A stretch of 64,000 bases of DNA from Gnetum montanum (GCA_015680685.1 MNCI01001419.1:94997-158996); one strand, 5' to 3'. Counted from the first letter of the stretch, positions 11,286-23,308 are shown. The notes: generated by a model not told the origin, from the letters alone. Translations and numbers: made by a program.

Positions 11286-12205
11286 TGATGAAGTGCTAGA
11301 CGGTTGTTGCGTTTACTAGGCCAAGTATATAGGACCCCGTATACATGGCCGCGTCAACATAGCCCCGTATACGTGCCCTCGTTGACACATCCTTCCATGC
11401 ATTGACATGGCCCCATTTACATAGCACCTATTTCGGCCAATAAATAAGTGGGCTGCCACCAGACTTAGGTACCTTTTTTTTTAGTTGTAGCGAAGCTCTT
11501 GCAGTTTGTTTCTGCGAGAGTTAGAATATTTTCTAAGTGCCTGTAGTAGGTGTAAGAAAGGTATCTGGCTCTTTATTCGAGCACTGATGTACCTAAGCCC
11601 ATTGGCATGAATAGTAATAAAGATGAGCTTTCCAATCATTCCTCATAGCAATTGGACTTAGTCATTTAATGCATTTGATAGTTTAATATTTCTATGCTTT
11701 AATAGTTCCTTAAGTTTCTCTTGTTATTATTTTAATCGCTATCACTCATTTATAGTTCGTAGAAACCATAAGTACAACCATCTCAAACATAAACCCAACG
11801 CTTGACAACCTAGCGACGCTTAACGTCTGGTAACCGAGTAGTGGTTAGGGGATGCTTAGGATGTGCATGGAAGATGGTATCAGATACTTATGTTAGGGAG
11901 AGTTAGAATATAGATTAGGATAATTATAGATTACATAATATTTCATTCCTTACTTTCCATTATGAGAATTAGATGCTAGAAGATAAAGCAAAAAGCCATA
12001 AAAATTAGTTACCTCAATCTCACTAAACCATTACCACTAGAACATCACAAGTGAGGTTGGGAAGACAACAACCATTCTAACAAAGGGATTTTCTTGTTAA
12101 GATCTAGTGTATGAAAAGTGCTTACAGTCTACAGAATTTGACTAAGTTGCATGTGAACACTTGTGATTTGCATGGTTGGGCATAGGGGTACCTAGCTGCT
12201 CATCA
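11286..12205 (+). repeat. 5' LTR of element A
   Basis: Pairs with 23538-24494. U3 array of about 15 bp units at 11322-11425. The TATA box of the 3' LTR (TATAAATA, 23733) reads AATAAATA here at 11439, one T-to-A change. R/U5 contains AGTTAGAATATTTTC and GAATAGTAATAAAGATGAGC. Ends CTCATCA, followed by the PBS. Confidence 0.85.
11322..11425 (+). repeat. U3 degenerate 15 bp repeat array
   Basis: Six to seven units of the form CCCCGTATACGTGG / CCGCGTCAACATAG upstream of the TATA position. Equivalent arrays lie at 23570-23710, 28755-28825, 35228-35330 and 940-1040 in related LTRs. A diverged array also lies inside element A at 19725-19805. Confidence 0.6.
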
Positions 12206-12225
12206 TTAGCATCGTTGCCAGGGAC
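12206..12225 (+). other. Primer-binding site, tRNA-Asp type
   Basis: TTAGCATCGTTGCCAGGGAC directly follows the LTR. Plant Athila-type elements use a site reading close to TGGCGCCGTTGCCGGGGA; the differences here are mostly CG to CA/TG changes. The same site in decayed form follows the LTR of C at 29631. Confidence 0.75.
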
Positions 12226-12389
12226 TGTTAGTCTTACATGCACCATTTAACCTTAGAAAAATTATTATTCACATCATTGGAACAGATCCAGGATAGTAAC
12301 ATTTACGCATGCTAGGTGGACTAAGTAAAAAGTAAGGTACACCAAGAAGTGGATTATCTAATATCCAACATGTCTTCTTCTCATAGGTG

Positions 12390-14293
12390 AGATGATTCCA
12401 ACCCACCAGTGCCACAAGAATGTCAGGTGGTCTACACGCATCCTAATGAATATTTCCCCGACTTCACCTTCATCCTACATTAGGATGAACATTCACGATG
12501 GCAGAACATGGAAGGAAACATCATACTACTGCCTAACCGATGGGCTCCTGGAATGCTGTTTCACAATCTTGCTAGACTAGGCATCTAAGACTGTGGTGTA
12601 GAGTACATCATGGAGGACCATGACTACTGGGACTATCATCCCACTAAGGCCCAACAAGCATGAGATCAGTAGCAGGAAGTACAGTATGAACACATGAAGG
12701 GGAAACAATTCAGTAATTCCTTATTCTTGCAAGGGCTGCAGGATGATGGGGAGCCTATCTTTCATGATTCCCATTTGGCTGAACTTCCTCTTGGGCACCA
12801 AATCATTTAGTCCATCATCCATAGCAAGAAATCAAGTGACCAGGACCCCCAAGAGGATGGAGGGTCACGTTAGAGAAGTCATGACACATGCAAAGATAGA
12901 CAAAAAGATTGAGGCTACCATAAGAGAAGAGGGGGAGATCAAAATCGGGATGGTGGCAATCCCTCTCCCTCTTCTCCATCCTCCCGCTCCCCTCTACCTT
13001 CATCCAGTTCAAACTCTGATCATAACTGTGGTAGAAAGGGGAGGTGATGGTGATCATAAGGACTGAAAGGAATGATGTGAGGAAGCATGTGACCAATTGC
13101 ACAAGGCTAACCGTCATGAAAGGAGGGATTGCCAAAGTCATCATAGACATTGTGGTCCTTAGTAGGAATATGACTTGGATGAGCCATTGTTGGCTACTCA
13201 AAGCATGCTCCATATCATTGAGGTAGTTTGAATACCCAACAAGCACTTGAAAGATAGCTGGATTAAACCCATTGACATGAAAAGCATCCCCAAATTTGAA
13301 GGGGGATATAATCCTGATCCGCAAACTCACTTGTAGGCGTTCCATGATGCTTGCACCTTGTAGAATATTGATAATGATTGGTAGAAGCTTAAGTTGTTCC
13401 CTCACACACTCATCAAGGAAGAAGAAAGCTGGTACTGGTCTTTGGAACCAGAATCAATCAGAAGATGGAGTACGATGCTTGAGATTTTCAATGACAAGTA
13501 TCAAACCTACTCTAGAGTGGAAAATCTAAGACATCAAATCCAAGACTGGAAGCAAGGGAATCATGAACCCTTGGATGTAGCCATGAGTAGTTACTATTCA
13601 TTGTTACATCGATGCCCTGGTCATGGCTACTCTTAGTGGGCATAACTTCACCATATCATGGATGGGCTCCACTTTGAATCTAGAAAGACCCTTGGCATGT
13701 ACACCCAGGGACGATTATCAGAACTAAGGGCTCATCAACTACAATGCCTCATTGAGCAAGTGGCCAAAGAAGAGGGGGAACTCAGAAAGAAGGAGAGTGT
13801 AGAGGAGTTTAATCGGGATCCCTCCATTAGAAAGAGGGAGGTCCAATTCTATGAAGAGGAGGAGGAATCACCACTAGGTGCAGTGGTGAATCGAAAAACC
13901 TTGCCCCTATAGAAATTTGCCTCTAAAATATCAGCAAAGGTTTACAAGATGTGGGATTCTTTGGATGAAAGATTCCAAAGTGTTCTGAAAATTGCAGAGG
14001 AGTCTAGAGAGCAAGGTAATAATCATGATCAGTGTAGGAAGAAGAAAGCTGAACGTGCCGATCATAAGGGTAAGAGAAAAGTTGTTGTAGCTAAACAGGT
14101 TGTAGACTCTGACACAAAGGAGGATGATGACTATGAAATATGCCAATACGAACATCCTAAGGGGTTTTGTCCCATGGTGTCACATCTACAAGAGTCTAGG
14201 GTGTATGTGTTGAACCCTTGCATGGAAAAGAGGAAAACACCCCGAAGTTTTCCTAACCGACAAGGCAATCCTAGGCAGTTCCATCACCAGTAG
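12390..14293 (+). pseudogene. gag of element A
   Basis: Structural polyprotein, broken into several open pieces. From about 13180 it reads LLATQSMLHIIEVV, IPKFEGGYNPDPQTHL, then the capsid block MLEIFNDKYQTYSRV..LRHQIQDWKQGNHEPLDVAMSSYY (13470-13600), then a charged region (KEEGELRKKE, EEEEE), a Lys-rich basic stretch and ICQYEHPKGFC near 14135, a possible degenerate knuckle. The gags of B and C share the same blocks, which identifies them as one family. Stops, mainly from C-to-T change, and frameshifts inactivate it. Confidence 0.75.
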
Positions 14294-14649
14294 CAAGGAT
14301 ATTATCCAAGTGGAGCACTACCACAACCTTATGAACACTTTTAGTAGTGGTATCACCCACAAGCATGGGGGGTGCCACCTCCAAGGTAGAAGTGCTCTTA
14401 CCAATAACTAGATCCCTATGGCTACTATGTTCAGCAACCAGTCTCTCCACGGGACTCTTCCAGTCATGCAACATTTTAGAGTTACTACCACCCCTTGGAA
14501 TATTTTTGACCACAATCTCTATCACCTAGGGGGAAAAGCCCACATATTTACTATCCTCCATCACCTTCTCTTACCATCCCTACTCAACAGCACCCCACTC
14601 AGCTACCACCTACTCCACCTATGTAGGGGGAAATTCCAAATTTACTAAT

Positions 14650-15126
14650 TCGTGGAGTCCCCTCATCTATTTTTAGTTGGTAGGAAATGAGCCATGTAAA
14701 GCTCTTTTGGATTCCGGGTTAGGTATCAATTTGATTTCACATGACATGTACAAGAACTGGAACCTGCCCCTATTAAAGAAGAGCAACATTCAGCTCGAGC
14801 TAGCAGACCAATCCATCATTGTTCCCTTGGGATTGGTAGAATACATTGTGATCACCATTTGCGAGTGGTCTTATCCTCCTGATTTCCTTGTCATCCATGT
14901 GGAGAGTTGCAAGGGGAACTTTCCTATCATAATGGGAAGAGCCTGGCTGAGCATGATGGATGCAAGACTAGGACTCCAAGATCTTTCCCTTGAAATCTCA
15001 AAGGAAAATCCTTTTGGAAAGATCGAGAAGAAGCATGTTCAATGCATCACATATAGTGACTTTGGGTGCAATTGTGTGCAACAGCTATGGTCCACCAAGT
15101 GGACATCTATTCAAGCATGTAGTTGA
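14650..15126 (+). pseudogene. Protease of element A
   Basis: Aspartic protease domain that would process gag-pol. The active-site stretch CKALLDSGLGINLIS (about 14695-14740) keeps the D-S-G triad, and the C-terminal hallmark is IIMGRAWLSMMDARLG near 14926. 149 codons are open from 14677, one of the best-preserved parts of the element. Element E (minus strand) keeps only the part after GRA.LS, at 59477 downward. Confidence 0.8.
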
Positions 15127-16470
15127 TGTACGAAAGAATCGCTAGTTCAACAATGCCTATATGCAGCAGCCATAAATCAAGAAGGCACCTAGTCGTGGAC
15201 CACTAATTTTGCTAGTAGCACTCTATGCATGGAACCATCCGAGGAGCTTGTATGATCCTACATAGAAAGCATGGACTAGTTAGAAGATGTTCATCAACAA
15301 GTATCCACTATTGATGACCATGATGATTGGGGAAAGTTGCAAATCCATAAAAGTTTCAAACAAGAGCCCTTGGAACTCAAATCCTTACCAGCCCACTTAG
15401 AACATTCATTTTTATAGAATGCAAAATCAGTAATTATCAATGCCACCCTTACTTCTAAATAGAAGAAAAAATTGTTGAAGGTGGTGAACAAATGGGAAGC
15501 TGCTTTTGCATGGTCCTATCTTGAGCTAATTGGAGTTGATCCAAAGGTCTGCCAACATTGAATTTATATTGACCCCTCCATGAAGCCATGACATCAACCA
15601 CAAAGACAGCTGAATGCCAAATTGAAGCAAGTCGTCAAAGATGAAATTGTGTAGTTGCTAAAATAGGGGTTCATCTATTCCTTTGCCGATAGAAAATGGG
15701 TTAGCCCACTCGTTATTGTGCCAAAGAAGGGTGGTAAATGGAGGATCTATATAGATTTCTGATTGCTCAACATGGCTACCTTCAAAGATCACTTTCCACT
15801 CCCATTTGTGGACCAAGTGTTGGATACCATTGCAGTTATCATTATTACAGCTTTTTGGATGGTTATAGTGGCTATAACCAAATCCAAATTGCACCAGAGG
15901 ACTAGGCCAAGACAACTTTCACAAGTCCCTAGGGGACTTTTGCATACAAAAAGATGCCTTTTGGCCTATGTAATGCACCTGCCACTTTCCAACACCTTGT
16001 CCTCAGCATCTTCCAGCAACAAACTGGCAATGGGGTAGAAGTCTTCATGGATGACCTCTCTACCTATGGGGCCACATTCGATCAAGCCTTGGACCACCTT
16101 GAGCAAGTTCTGAAAAGATGTGTGGACACTAACCTATACCTCAATTGGCAGAAAAGCTACCTAATGATCCAAGAGGGCATTGTGCATGTATTTCACAGAT
16201 AGGGATTAGCATGGATCTTGACAAAATTAGGGTCATCCAAGGAATCACCCACCAACCAAGCACTGTAAAAGATGTTCGATCATTCCTTGGTCACACTGGT
16301 TACTACTGGCATTTCATCAAAAATTTATCAAAAATCACCAAGATGTTGGTGGAACTTACAAAGAAAGATGCTCCAGTCATCTGGACCAAGGAATGTGAAT
16401 CCACATTTCAAACACTTAAACAGAAACACGTAGAGACTCTAGTCCTACAGGCACTTGATTAGTCCAGACC
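15127..16470 (+). pseudogene. Reverse transcriptase of element A
   Basis: RT blocks in order: GFIYSFADRKWVSPLVIVPKKGGKWRIYIDF (15664-15760), NMATFKDHFPLPFVDQVLDTIA, then a 1 bp loss near 15836 that shifts the frame (a second RT copy at 22764-23178 has the unshifted sequence). MPFGLCNAPATFQ follows, then VFMDDLSTYG with the F-M-D-D catalytic motif near 16045, LNWQKSYLM, and DVRSFLGHTGYYWHFIKN near 16275. Stops at 15654, 15664 and 15762. Linker 15127-15560 is decayed. Confidence 0.85.
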
Positions 16471-16850
16471 TTATCACATCATGATGGATGCATCCAACTA
16501 TGCATTGGAAGCTATGCTTACACAATGTGATGATAAAAAATGTCCATACTATATTCATTGTGCAAGCTGTAGCATTGTGAGTGCCTAGCTTATTTACACC
16601 GCCATCGAAAAGGAGTTGATGAAGGTGGTGTTCACCTTGGAAAAATTCTGACACTATGTGCTCAGGTATAAGGTGTTCATGCATATTGATCATAGTGCCA
16701 TCCAGTTCCTGATGAACAAACCAATGGTGAGCCCCCATATCATACGGTGGCTAGTGATTCTTTAGGAATTTGACCTTACCATGGTAGATCAGAAGGGAAC
16801 TAAGAATGTTTTTGCTGACCAGTTATCTCAATTATGATGGGATGACATAG
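16471..16850 (+). pseudogene. RNase H of element A
   Basis: Ty3 RNase H. HIMMDASNYALEAMLTQ carries the first catalytic Asp (about 16477), IEKELMKVVFTLEKF the Glu (about 16605), and VFMHIDHSAIQFLM the next Asp (about 16676). Then DQKGTKNVFADQLSQL closes the domain (DG..N..AD.LSR in relatives). A few stop codons. Confidence 0.8.
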
Positions 16851-18150
16851 GAGAAGAGGAGCCCTAGTTCGACCAATTCCCCGATGAACTTCTCTTTGTG
16901 GAAGCAGTCGATCCATAGGTGCCCAAGGAATCACCTTGGTTCAACCACATCCTCACCTACCTTACAACTCAGGAATTGCCAAAGGAGTGGAACCATCGGC
17001 AGAAACAACAGTTTCTCCATAAGGCCAAGTGCTTCATGGAGATCAATGGCCACCTTTACAAGGTGTGCATAGATGGCCTAGTTCGATGGTGTGTCCCTCA
17101 TGATGATACACTGCACATCCTCCAAGATGCTCATGAGGGCCCTTGTGCGGGCCACTATGCTGGACATTGCATAGCCATTAAAATCCTACTTGTAGGATAT
17201 TACTGGCCCACAATCTTCAGGGATGCACAATGGTTTGCCTGCTCCTACGAACAATGCCAAAGAGACAGTGGTATGACTACATGCTTGGAGGGACCTTAAT
17301 AGTGTATCCAATCACTAGACCGCTTCGACATTTGGGGCATCGATTTCATGGGATCCATCACACCCCTATCCAATGAGAAGGCATGTATCATAGTCTCCAT
17401 AGACTACTACACAAAGTGTGTGGAGGCAGTAGCCATCATTGACTATTCCTTAAACACTGCCACACGATTTGTCCAACAGCAAATTGTCAACAGGTTTGGA
17501 GTGCCACGTGCACTCAGCTCGAACAATGGGATTCATTTCACAGGTGTCACTTTTCGTAAACTCATGCAACACTTGGGGGTTACTCATAAATTTGCAATAC
17601 CTTATCACCCCCAAGCCAATGGGTAGGCCGAAGTCACCAATAGGGAGATCACCAAGATCCTCACCTGAACCATTAGCAAATATAGGAGGGATTGGAGCAC
17701 CGAACTTAATGATGCCCTCTGGGCCTATTGCTCCACTTGGAAACTTCCTATAGGTTACTCTCCCTATGAGTTAGTGTATGGTAAGCTACCAAAACTTCCA
17801 ATCTAGGTAGAACTCTGTACTCTATCCACAACTAGTGACTTAGGCCTTAACCTACCACTAGCACAATGTGAATGACTTATCAACTTAAGTGTGCTAGATG
17901 AGGATCGATTAGTATCTTTGTTGTCAAATAAGATCCAAAAGGCCTATAATAAAAAATTACATGATCTTAGGATTCAGAAGGTCACATTTAGATGTGGAGA
18001 CAAGGTGTTGTATTGGAACCCCACACATGTACCACAACTGACCAAGTTTCAAACACTATGGAAGGGACCTTACATTGTCTCCGAAACCTTTCCATCCGAG
18101 GCCTTGCTTATCCACAAACCTGAGGATCCATAAGAATGTAGTTTATCAAT
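16851..18150 (+). pseudogene. Integrase of element A
   Basis: Zinc-binding part: DAHEGPCAGHYAG and CSYEQCQRDSG (17127-17270). Catalytic core: DIWGIDFMG (first D, about 17330), SSNNGIHFTGVTF (17515-17545), where relatives have S-D-N-G, so the second catalytic Asp is Asn here, and HPQANG*AEVTNREI with the Glu (17605-17650). Beyond the core come YSPYELVYGK, QKAYNKKLHD, and FRCGDKVLYWNP..LWKGPYIVSETFPS, a GPY/F-like module near 18060. No chromodomain, as expected for Athila/Tat. Stops at 17626, 17668 and elsewhere. Confidence 0.85.
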
Positions 18151-18255
18151 CGAAAATAGCTAAAACCTTTTTGTGAACTCCACCTAACTAATGCTACCAG
18201 CTCATCATTGTCGGGACAACCTTGTTCCATCTGTTGCATCTCCTCCTTTCCGCCC

Positions 18256-18271
18256 AGTCATGGGGGAGACC
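18256..18271 (+). other. Internal polypurine tract of element A
   Basis: AGTCATGGGGGAGACC just after the end of the pol region. Near-copy of the 3' polypurine tract at 23526 and present at the same place in B, C and (minus strand) E. Confidence 0.55.
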
Positions 18272-20044
18272 ATCCTCCATACTAATCCATTCCACTATGC
18301 TCCTCATTATTTTTGGAACTTTTTGTTTTACACTTTTTTATTTTTCACCATCATTTCTACATTTTCCAATTCTTACTAACTTTTCTTTTCTTTAATAACT
18401 TTTTGCATTTATTTGTCAATGATTTATGCATATCTGTGTTTACTTTTTAATTCGTTGCTAATAAGTCATTGTATTATCATCAGGTGTTTCCTGCGGATGG
18501 CTTTCATTGTGTTGGGTCATGTGTAATAGTCCACCTAGTTTATCTTGCTCCTGCCCTCACATTATTGACCTTGGGCTTTACGTCTATTGTCATCTCATAA
18601 AATCAGTAGTGAGTCCACGTCATCCACCCATTCACCCACTCCATGGTTTTTCTTCCTTTGAAAACATGCAACCCCTTCACTTAAAAAACATTTTAATTAA
18701 TGTGTGACTTGTGTAGTTCCCAGACTCAAGGATGATCCAATGGTTTGAATTGGGTGTGACTTCAAGGGGAATAAAACATTCATCATCCTCTTCTGTTTCC
18801 CAAGTCGCCAGTGTGTCCTTACGGATTTCCTACCATTCCACATTCTTCTCTACAAGGAAGCTCCTATGCAATTTGACCTTGCATGGTGTGGTCCTGACCA
18901 CAAAAATTTAAAAATTGAAAAAAAAAAATAATAAACATGAGGATTCAAAGCACACCCCTTAGACCACCTCTCATGGGCCACAAGCACTAGCTATGGGACT
19001 TCCTTCATCCCCTCCAACTTAGTCCCGTTTCACTTCCTTTCTCTCATGTCTATTGGAGTGGTGGTTCTCTATAAGTGCATTCCTGTTCACTTGGGAGATG
19101 GCTAGGGCTTCTCCTGTTGTTGCAATGTCACTGTATGTGGATGGTTTTGGGTCTGAACTTAGTAAAGGTCCTACCATGTCACTTAACCACAACTTTACAC
19201 GGGGTTTCATGTGACCGATGATCGGAATTCCCATTCTCTCATTTCTCTCTTCACCCATTTCTCTCTGTAACTTACCTCACTGCCCATCTTATGTTTTGAA
19301 AGTTTGTTGTGGCTTCCATGGACTTCTCATGGCTTGGTTGGTTCACTTGTATGGGAGTCATAACTTATGATCACCATTTCTTAACCCTGGTGCCCATGGA
19401 CTCCGATGTTAAGGATATGCAAGGGCTACTAAGGCTATCACCTATTATGGGGAGGACCCACTTGCATATTCTTGGTCTTGTTTGTTAAGTCCCCCATCCT
19501 TTTGATTGCATGATTGATTATTTTCATGTCCCATCGCTCGATTTCTTCCCCGTGGAGTTCTTTTTTCCCATGTTCTCCTACATTTGACTCTTTTTCTAGC
19601 CCGGTTTACCCTCCTCATGTCCTCAATCATGTTCTCAATGTCTTACACTCTTCCATCATCCCAATTTGGTGTTTCAAATTCATTTTTTTGGGGTTTTTCT
19701 GGTTGGTCAATGGGAGCAACCCCCTGTGTATATGGGGCCCTATATATGCAACCCCCTACATATACATAGCCTCGTCGATGTAGCATACAACCCCTATCTA
19801 TATGCCCATTGTGCCTACAATTTTCATCATTTTGCAAACAAATTAGAGGGATATTTTGNAAAAATAATAGCTTAAAATCCAACTTATCCCTTGTTGTTTC
19901 TAGCTCTAACCCATGAATTAACACTCCAGGGGATTTAATGGAATGCCTGTGCCAACATCATAACTTAGTCGAACTGAGAAAGTGTATGAGGGCCATTTTG
20001 GACAGCTTGTGCACAGTCTAATTGGTGGTTATGTTTGATTGCAG
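18272..20044 (+). other. Non-coding spacer of element A
   Basis: Pyrimidine-rich start, then blocks shared with C and (reverse) E: TAGTGAGTCCAC near 18607, GTGTGACTTCAAGGGG near 18757, AAGCACACCCCTTAGAC near 18949, CAAGCACTAGCTATGGG near 18979. Despite sequence conservation there is no shared reading frame, so it may be UTR, intron or packaging sequence. At 19725-19805 it holds a diverged copy of the U3 repeat array. One unknown base at 19859. Confidence 0.6.
20026..20044 (+). promoter_or_regulatory. Splice-acceptor-like site before extra ORF
   Basis: GGTTATGTTTGATTGCAG is a T-rich tract ending in CAG, immediately 5' of the ATG at 20045. Placed where a spliced subgenomic mRNA, as in env-bearing retroelements, would begin its coding part. 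A donor was not identified. Confidence 0.45.
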
Positions 20045-23000
20045 ATGGCACTAAAACCAAGGCATCCAAGGGATGAAGGACCATCAAAACCTAGGGACAA
20101 CTATCCATAAACTGGAAGGGGATGAGGCGTGCAGCAACCAGAGCATGTGGAGGGCTCTCATGCAATTGGCCCCCTCGATGAAAAACCTGATGTGGAATCT
20201 GTCCATCAGATTCCCAAAGAGGAGATTCCCAACGGGCAATCACAAGGGCATGAAACTCTGAGGATAGTACCATGGCTTGAGATCACCCTAACCCAAGCAT
20301 GTCTTGATGCTATCAAGCCACGAGATGTACAAGGAATGGTCCTACAAGAGTTAAAATTTGGACCATTTCTCAAGAATGCACCAGAAGATGTGAGACTTCA
20401 ACTACAAAACTCTCCTATGTGGCTAGTTATCACAACCAGTGGTGAATGGTACCTAGGAGAGATCTATCTCTTCTGGACAAATCGACAACCAGGGTCTAGA
20501 GTAAGAATTAAATACATCTATGTCTCTTACTCTGTAGAAGAAATTGTTTAAGATCTGGGGTTGCCAGAGACCGGAGTAGATGTGGTGGAGATTCCGAAAC
20601 AAGCAGACCCTTAGGTAAAAGGGGAGTGGATTAGGTGGTGCTATGGGATAGATTGCAAGGAGTTTGACACTCTAACCACCATGGAGAGGGTATATTCAAA
20701 GATCACATCTTACCACCTATACCCAACAATGATACCTAGAAAAATCACGGCCTTATCCGCTCGTGCATGTGCTACCTTAAGTGGAAATTTTCCAATGAGT
20801 CTTTCATAGTTGTTATTCTTGGAAATTGAAAAGAGGTTTGTCAAAAGCGAACATGGAAGATGAGCTCTCCCCTTCCCCTACCTAATCAGAAAGTTGTGCA
20901 AATGGGTAGTGATAGCACGATATGCCAATGATACACTTTGGCACGCCCCGATTGCCTCATGGAGGGAAATGATGAAGGATAGGACTCTGGCCACTAGACA
21001 CACTAAGGAGGAGCAAAAGCCACCTCCAACCCCTGCACAAACAATGAGGTCAGGTTCACAAACTATTACATAATACATCTAGAAAATCCAACAATCACTC
21101 TTGAGCCAGCAAGAGCAATCTGGAAGGATCGATGGAGGAGAAGACCCTTCGATCCATTGCCCTACAATGAGCCACCTGGAGTAAGTGGCTCGATTAGTCA
21201 GTTTGTTAGAAAGAGTAGGGTCGATGTTCTCCATCGCCCGAACGCAAGTGCTAGCAAGAACAGATCCTAGCATCCAAGAGGTAATGGTATCAACTCAACA
21301 ACTATTCCTTGAAATCTCAGGGAATGCCGCTACCTTCTCAGTATGTCTGGAAGATGGTGAGGGGGTGATAGTCCTGGTGATGCAGCACCAAGAATAGGAG
21401 ATTGCTATCGAAGTGGTTGATGATACGATTGTTATGGCTCTCAACACACTAGCGGCACCTGTACTAGACATACATGGACTTCAATATGTACAGGCATCCA
21501 CTAAAACTTCACGTAGCAAGATTGATGTAGCACAACATGAAGAATTGTTGGACCGACTAGTGGAAACTGGGAAACTACTGACGGATGTCTTTGACCTTCC
21601 AGATAACATCATTGCAACCCAGTCAGAGCTGCTCTTGGCAAGGGGTAAGATCCTTATTTTAGAAGGGCAACTTGAAGTTGCTCAATCCACTTGTCAATGC
21701 TTGGCAATAAAGGTGGCCCAATGAAGGACCCAACTTGCCGATCCAACTCTCCTCAACCATGAGCTCACTAGAGATGAAGCTTTTCAACAACTTCAAGTCA
21801 AACTTTAGATTGTTGAGGATGAGCAAGAGTCGACGATCCTTGATAAGTCCTTGGTAGATGCTCAAACATATCACATAAATAAGGACTTGATAGAGGTTCA
21901 CTGGGAGAACATCAGGTTGACTGCGAAGGTCCATCGCCTGTGTAATTTTGGTGCTAAAAACGAGCACATGAAAAACTTTATTTACCAACAGCAAGAAGAG
22001 CTAGCCAAGGTGAATGCCGATGTGAGAAGGTTGGCCACTGAGAATCGAAATCTATCCATGGAGGAGGTTTGAACCTTACAATAGAAATCTACCATCGAAA
22101 TTGCTACTTGGAAGAATGAGGCCCTAAAATTTTAAAAATTCAAGAAGCATTATAGGAACCAAGTGGGATTGCAAAAGGAAGTGAATGAGAAAAAAATTCA
22201 AGTCGCAAAGGCTAACATGAACCAAGAACTTTAAAAACTCCAAGAAGGAGGCGAGATATGGAAACCTATCTTTGATGGGTTGAATGCCCATAATCAAGCT
22301 GAAATCTGCCTTAAGGAACTACAAATTGAGGAAATGATAGAGTATATGGAGCTTGCCAACCTTTGCTATGCAAACCTGGTTATGCTCACAGCTAGGAGAC
22401 CATGGTCTAAATTGGAAAAGAAAGTGGCTTCCTCATATTCTCTATATAAGGGTGACTTCCAAGTGCACAAAGTGATGAAACAGAAATTGGAAATAGAAAA
22501 TGCGAAACTCAAGGTTCTCCGCACATGATTTGAAGGATACCGTATGGTTGCAGAGAGCTTGGCTCATTGAATGAATGACTACCAGTAGCTGCAGACATCA
22601 ATTCAAGCATTTGATATTGAATGAAAATAGTTCACAACCTAGTTTGTCAACTTGAAAGAACTTTTTCCTGTGCTATCGTGCCCTTGGGAGGTTCCTGTCC
22701 GAACACACATTGGTGAAGTCACCTGGACAGTGAATGATCCTGGAAGTAAGGAGGAAAAGATGAAATCGAGCAGTTGCTAAAAGCAGGGTTCATCTATTCC
22801 ATTGCCAATAGTGAATGGGCCATCCCACTCATTATTGCACCGAAGAAGAATGGCAAATGGACTGTCTGTATAGATTTCTGATTGCTCAACATGGCTACCT
22901 TCGAAGATCACTTTCCACTCCCATTTGTGTACCAAGTGTTGGATACCATTGCAGGGCATTGTTATTACAGCTTTTTGGATGGTTATAGTGGCTATAACCA

Positions 23001-23308
23001 AATCCAAATTGCACCCAACTATCACAAGTCCCTAGGGAACTTTTGCATTCAAAAAGATGCCTTTTGGCCTGTGTAATGCACCTGCCACTTTCCAATGTCT
23101 TGTCCTCAGCATCTTCTAGCAATAAATTGGCAATGGGGTAGAAGTCTTCATGGATGACTTCTCTACCTATGGGGCCCTCTTGGAGGCCTTTCGGTTGCAT
23201 CCAGAAGTTGGAGCTACTGTGGGGCAGCCATCATTCATGCCACCACCACTGCATGGACTAGAGGCTAGTGAAGGCCTGCCAGAACCACTGCCACCAGGGA
23301 TGGTATGA
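20045..23308 (+). pseudogene. Extra 3' ORF of element A (coiled-coil protein)
   Basis: An ORF of about 950 codons before decay, starting MALKPRHPRDEG at 20045. N-terminal region (to about 21080): FGPFLKNAPEDVRLQLQNSP, then SVEEIV.DLGLPETGVDVVE, weakly like plant-mobile-domain-type folds that end in LGLP. Middle and C-terminal region (21185-22740): long Leu/Glu/Lys/Gln-rich coiled coil, for example EELLDRLVETGKLLTDVF and QLEVAQSTCQCLAIKVAQ. Pro-rich tail (PPPLHGLE, PEPLPPGMV) ending at 23308. No signal peptide or membrane helix seen, so not an obvious envelope. Interrupted by an RT fragment at 22764-23178. Roughly a dozen stops, mostly CAG/CAA/CGA changes. The same ORF tail occurs in copy Z. 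Function unknown. Confidence 0.65.
22764..23178 (+). repeat. Displaced RT fragment inside the extra ORF
   Basis: 415 bp closely matching 15649-16072 of the same element: the block from LLK.GFIYS through VFMDDFSTYGA. It lacks the 1 bp loss seen at 15836. At its left edge the extra ORF reads AAGATGAAA and the RT also reads AAGATGAAAT at that point, a microhomology junction. Copy Z lacks it and continues directly across. The length is not a multiple of three, so it breaks the ORF. Confidence 0.8.

Noticed and set aside
12815-13405. 196-codon open frame on the minus strand opposite element A gag
   Set aside because: Antisense to gag blocks that are conserved in B and C; no family resemblance.
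20878-21273. Minus-strand open frames opposite the extra ORF of element A
   Set aside because: Shadows of the plus-strand ORF; no independent motif and not conserved in copy Z.
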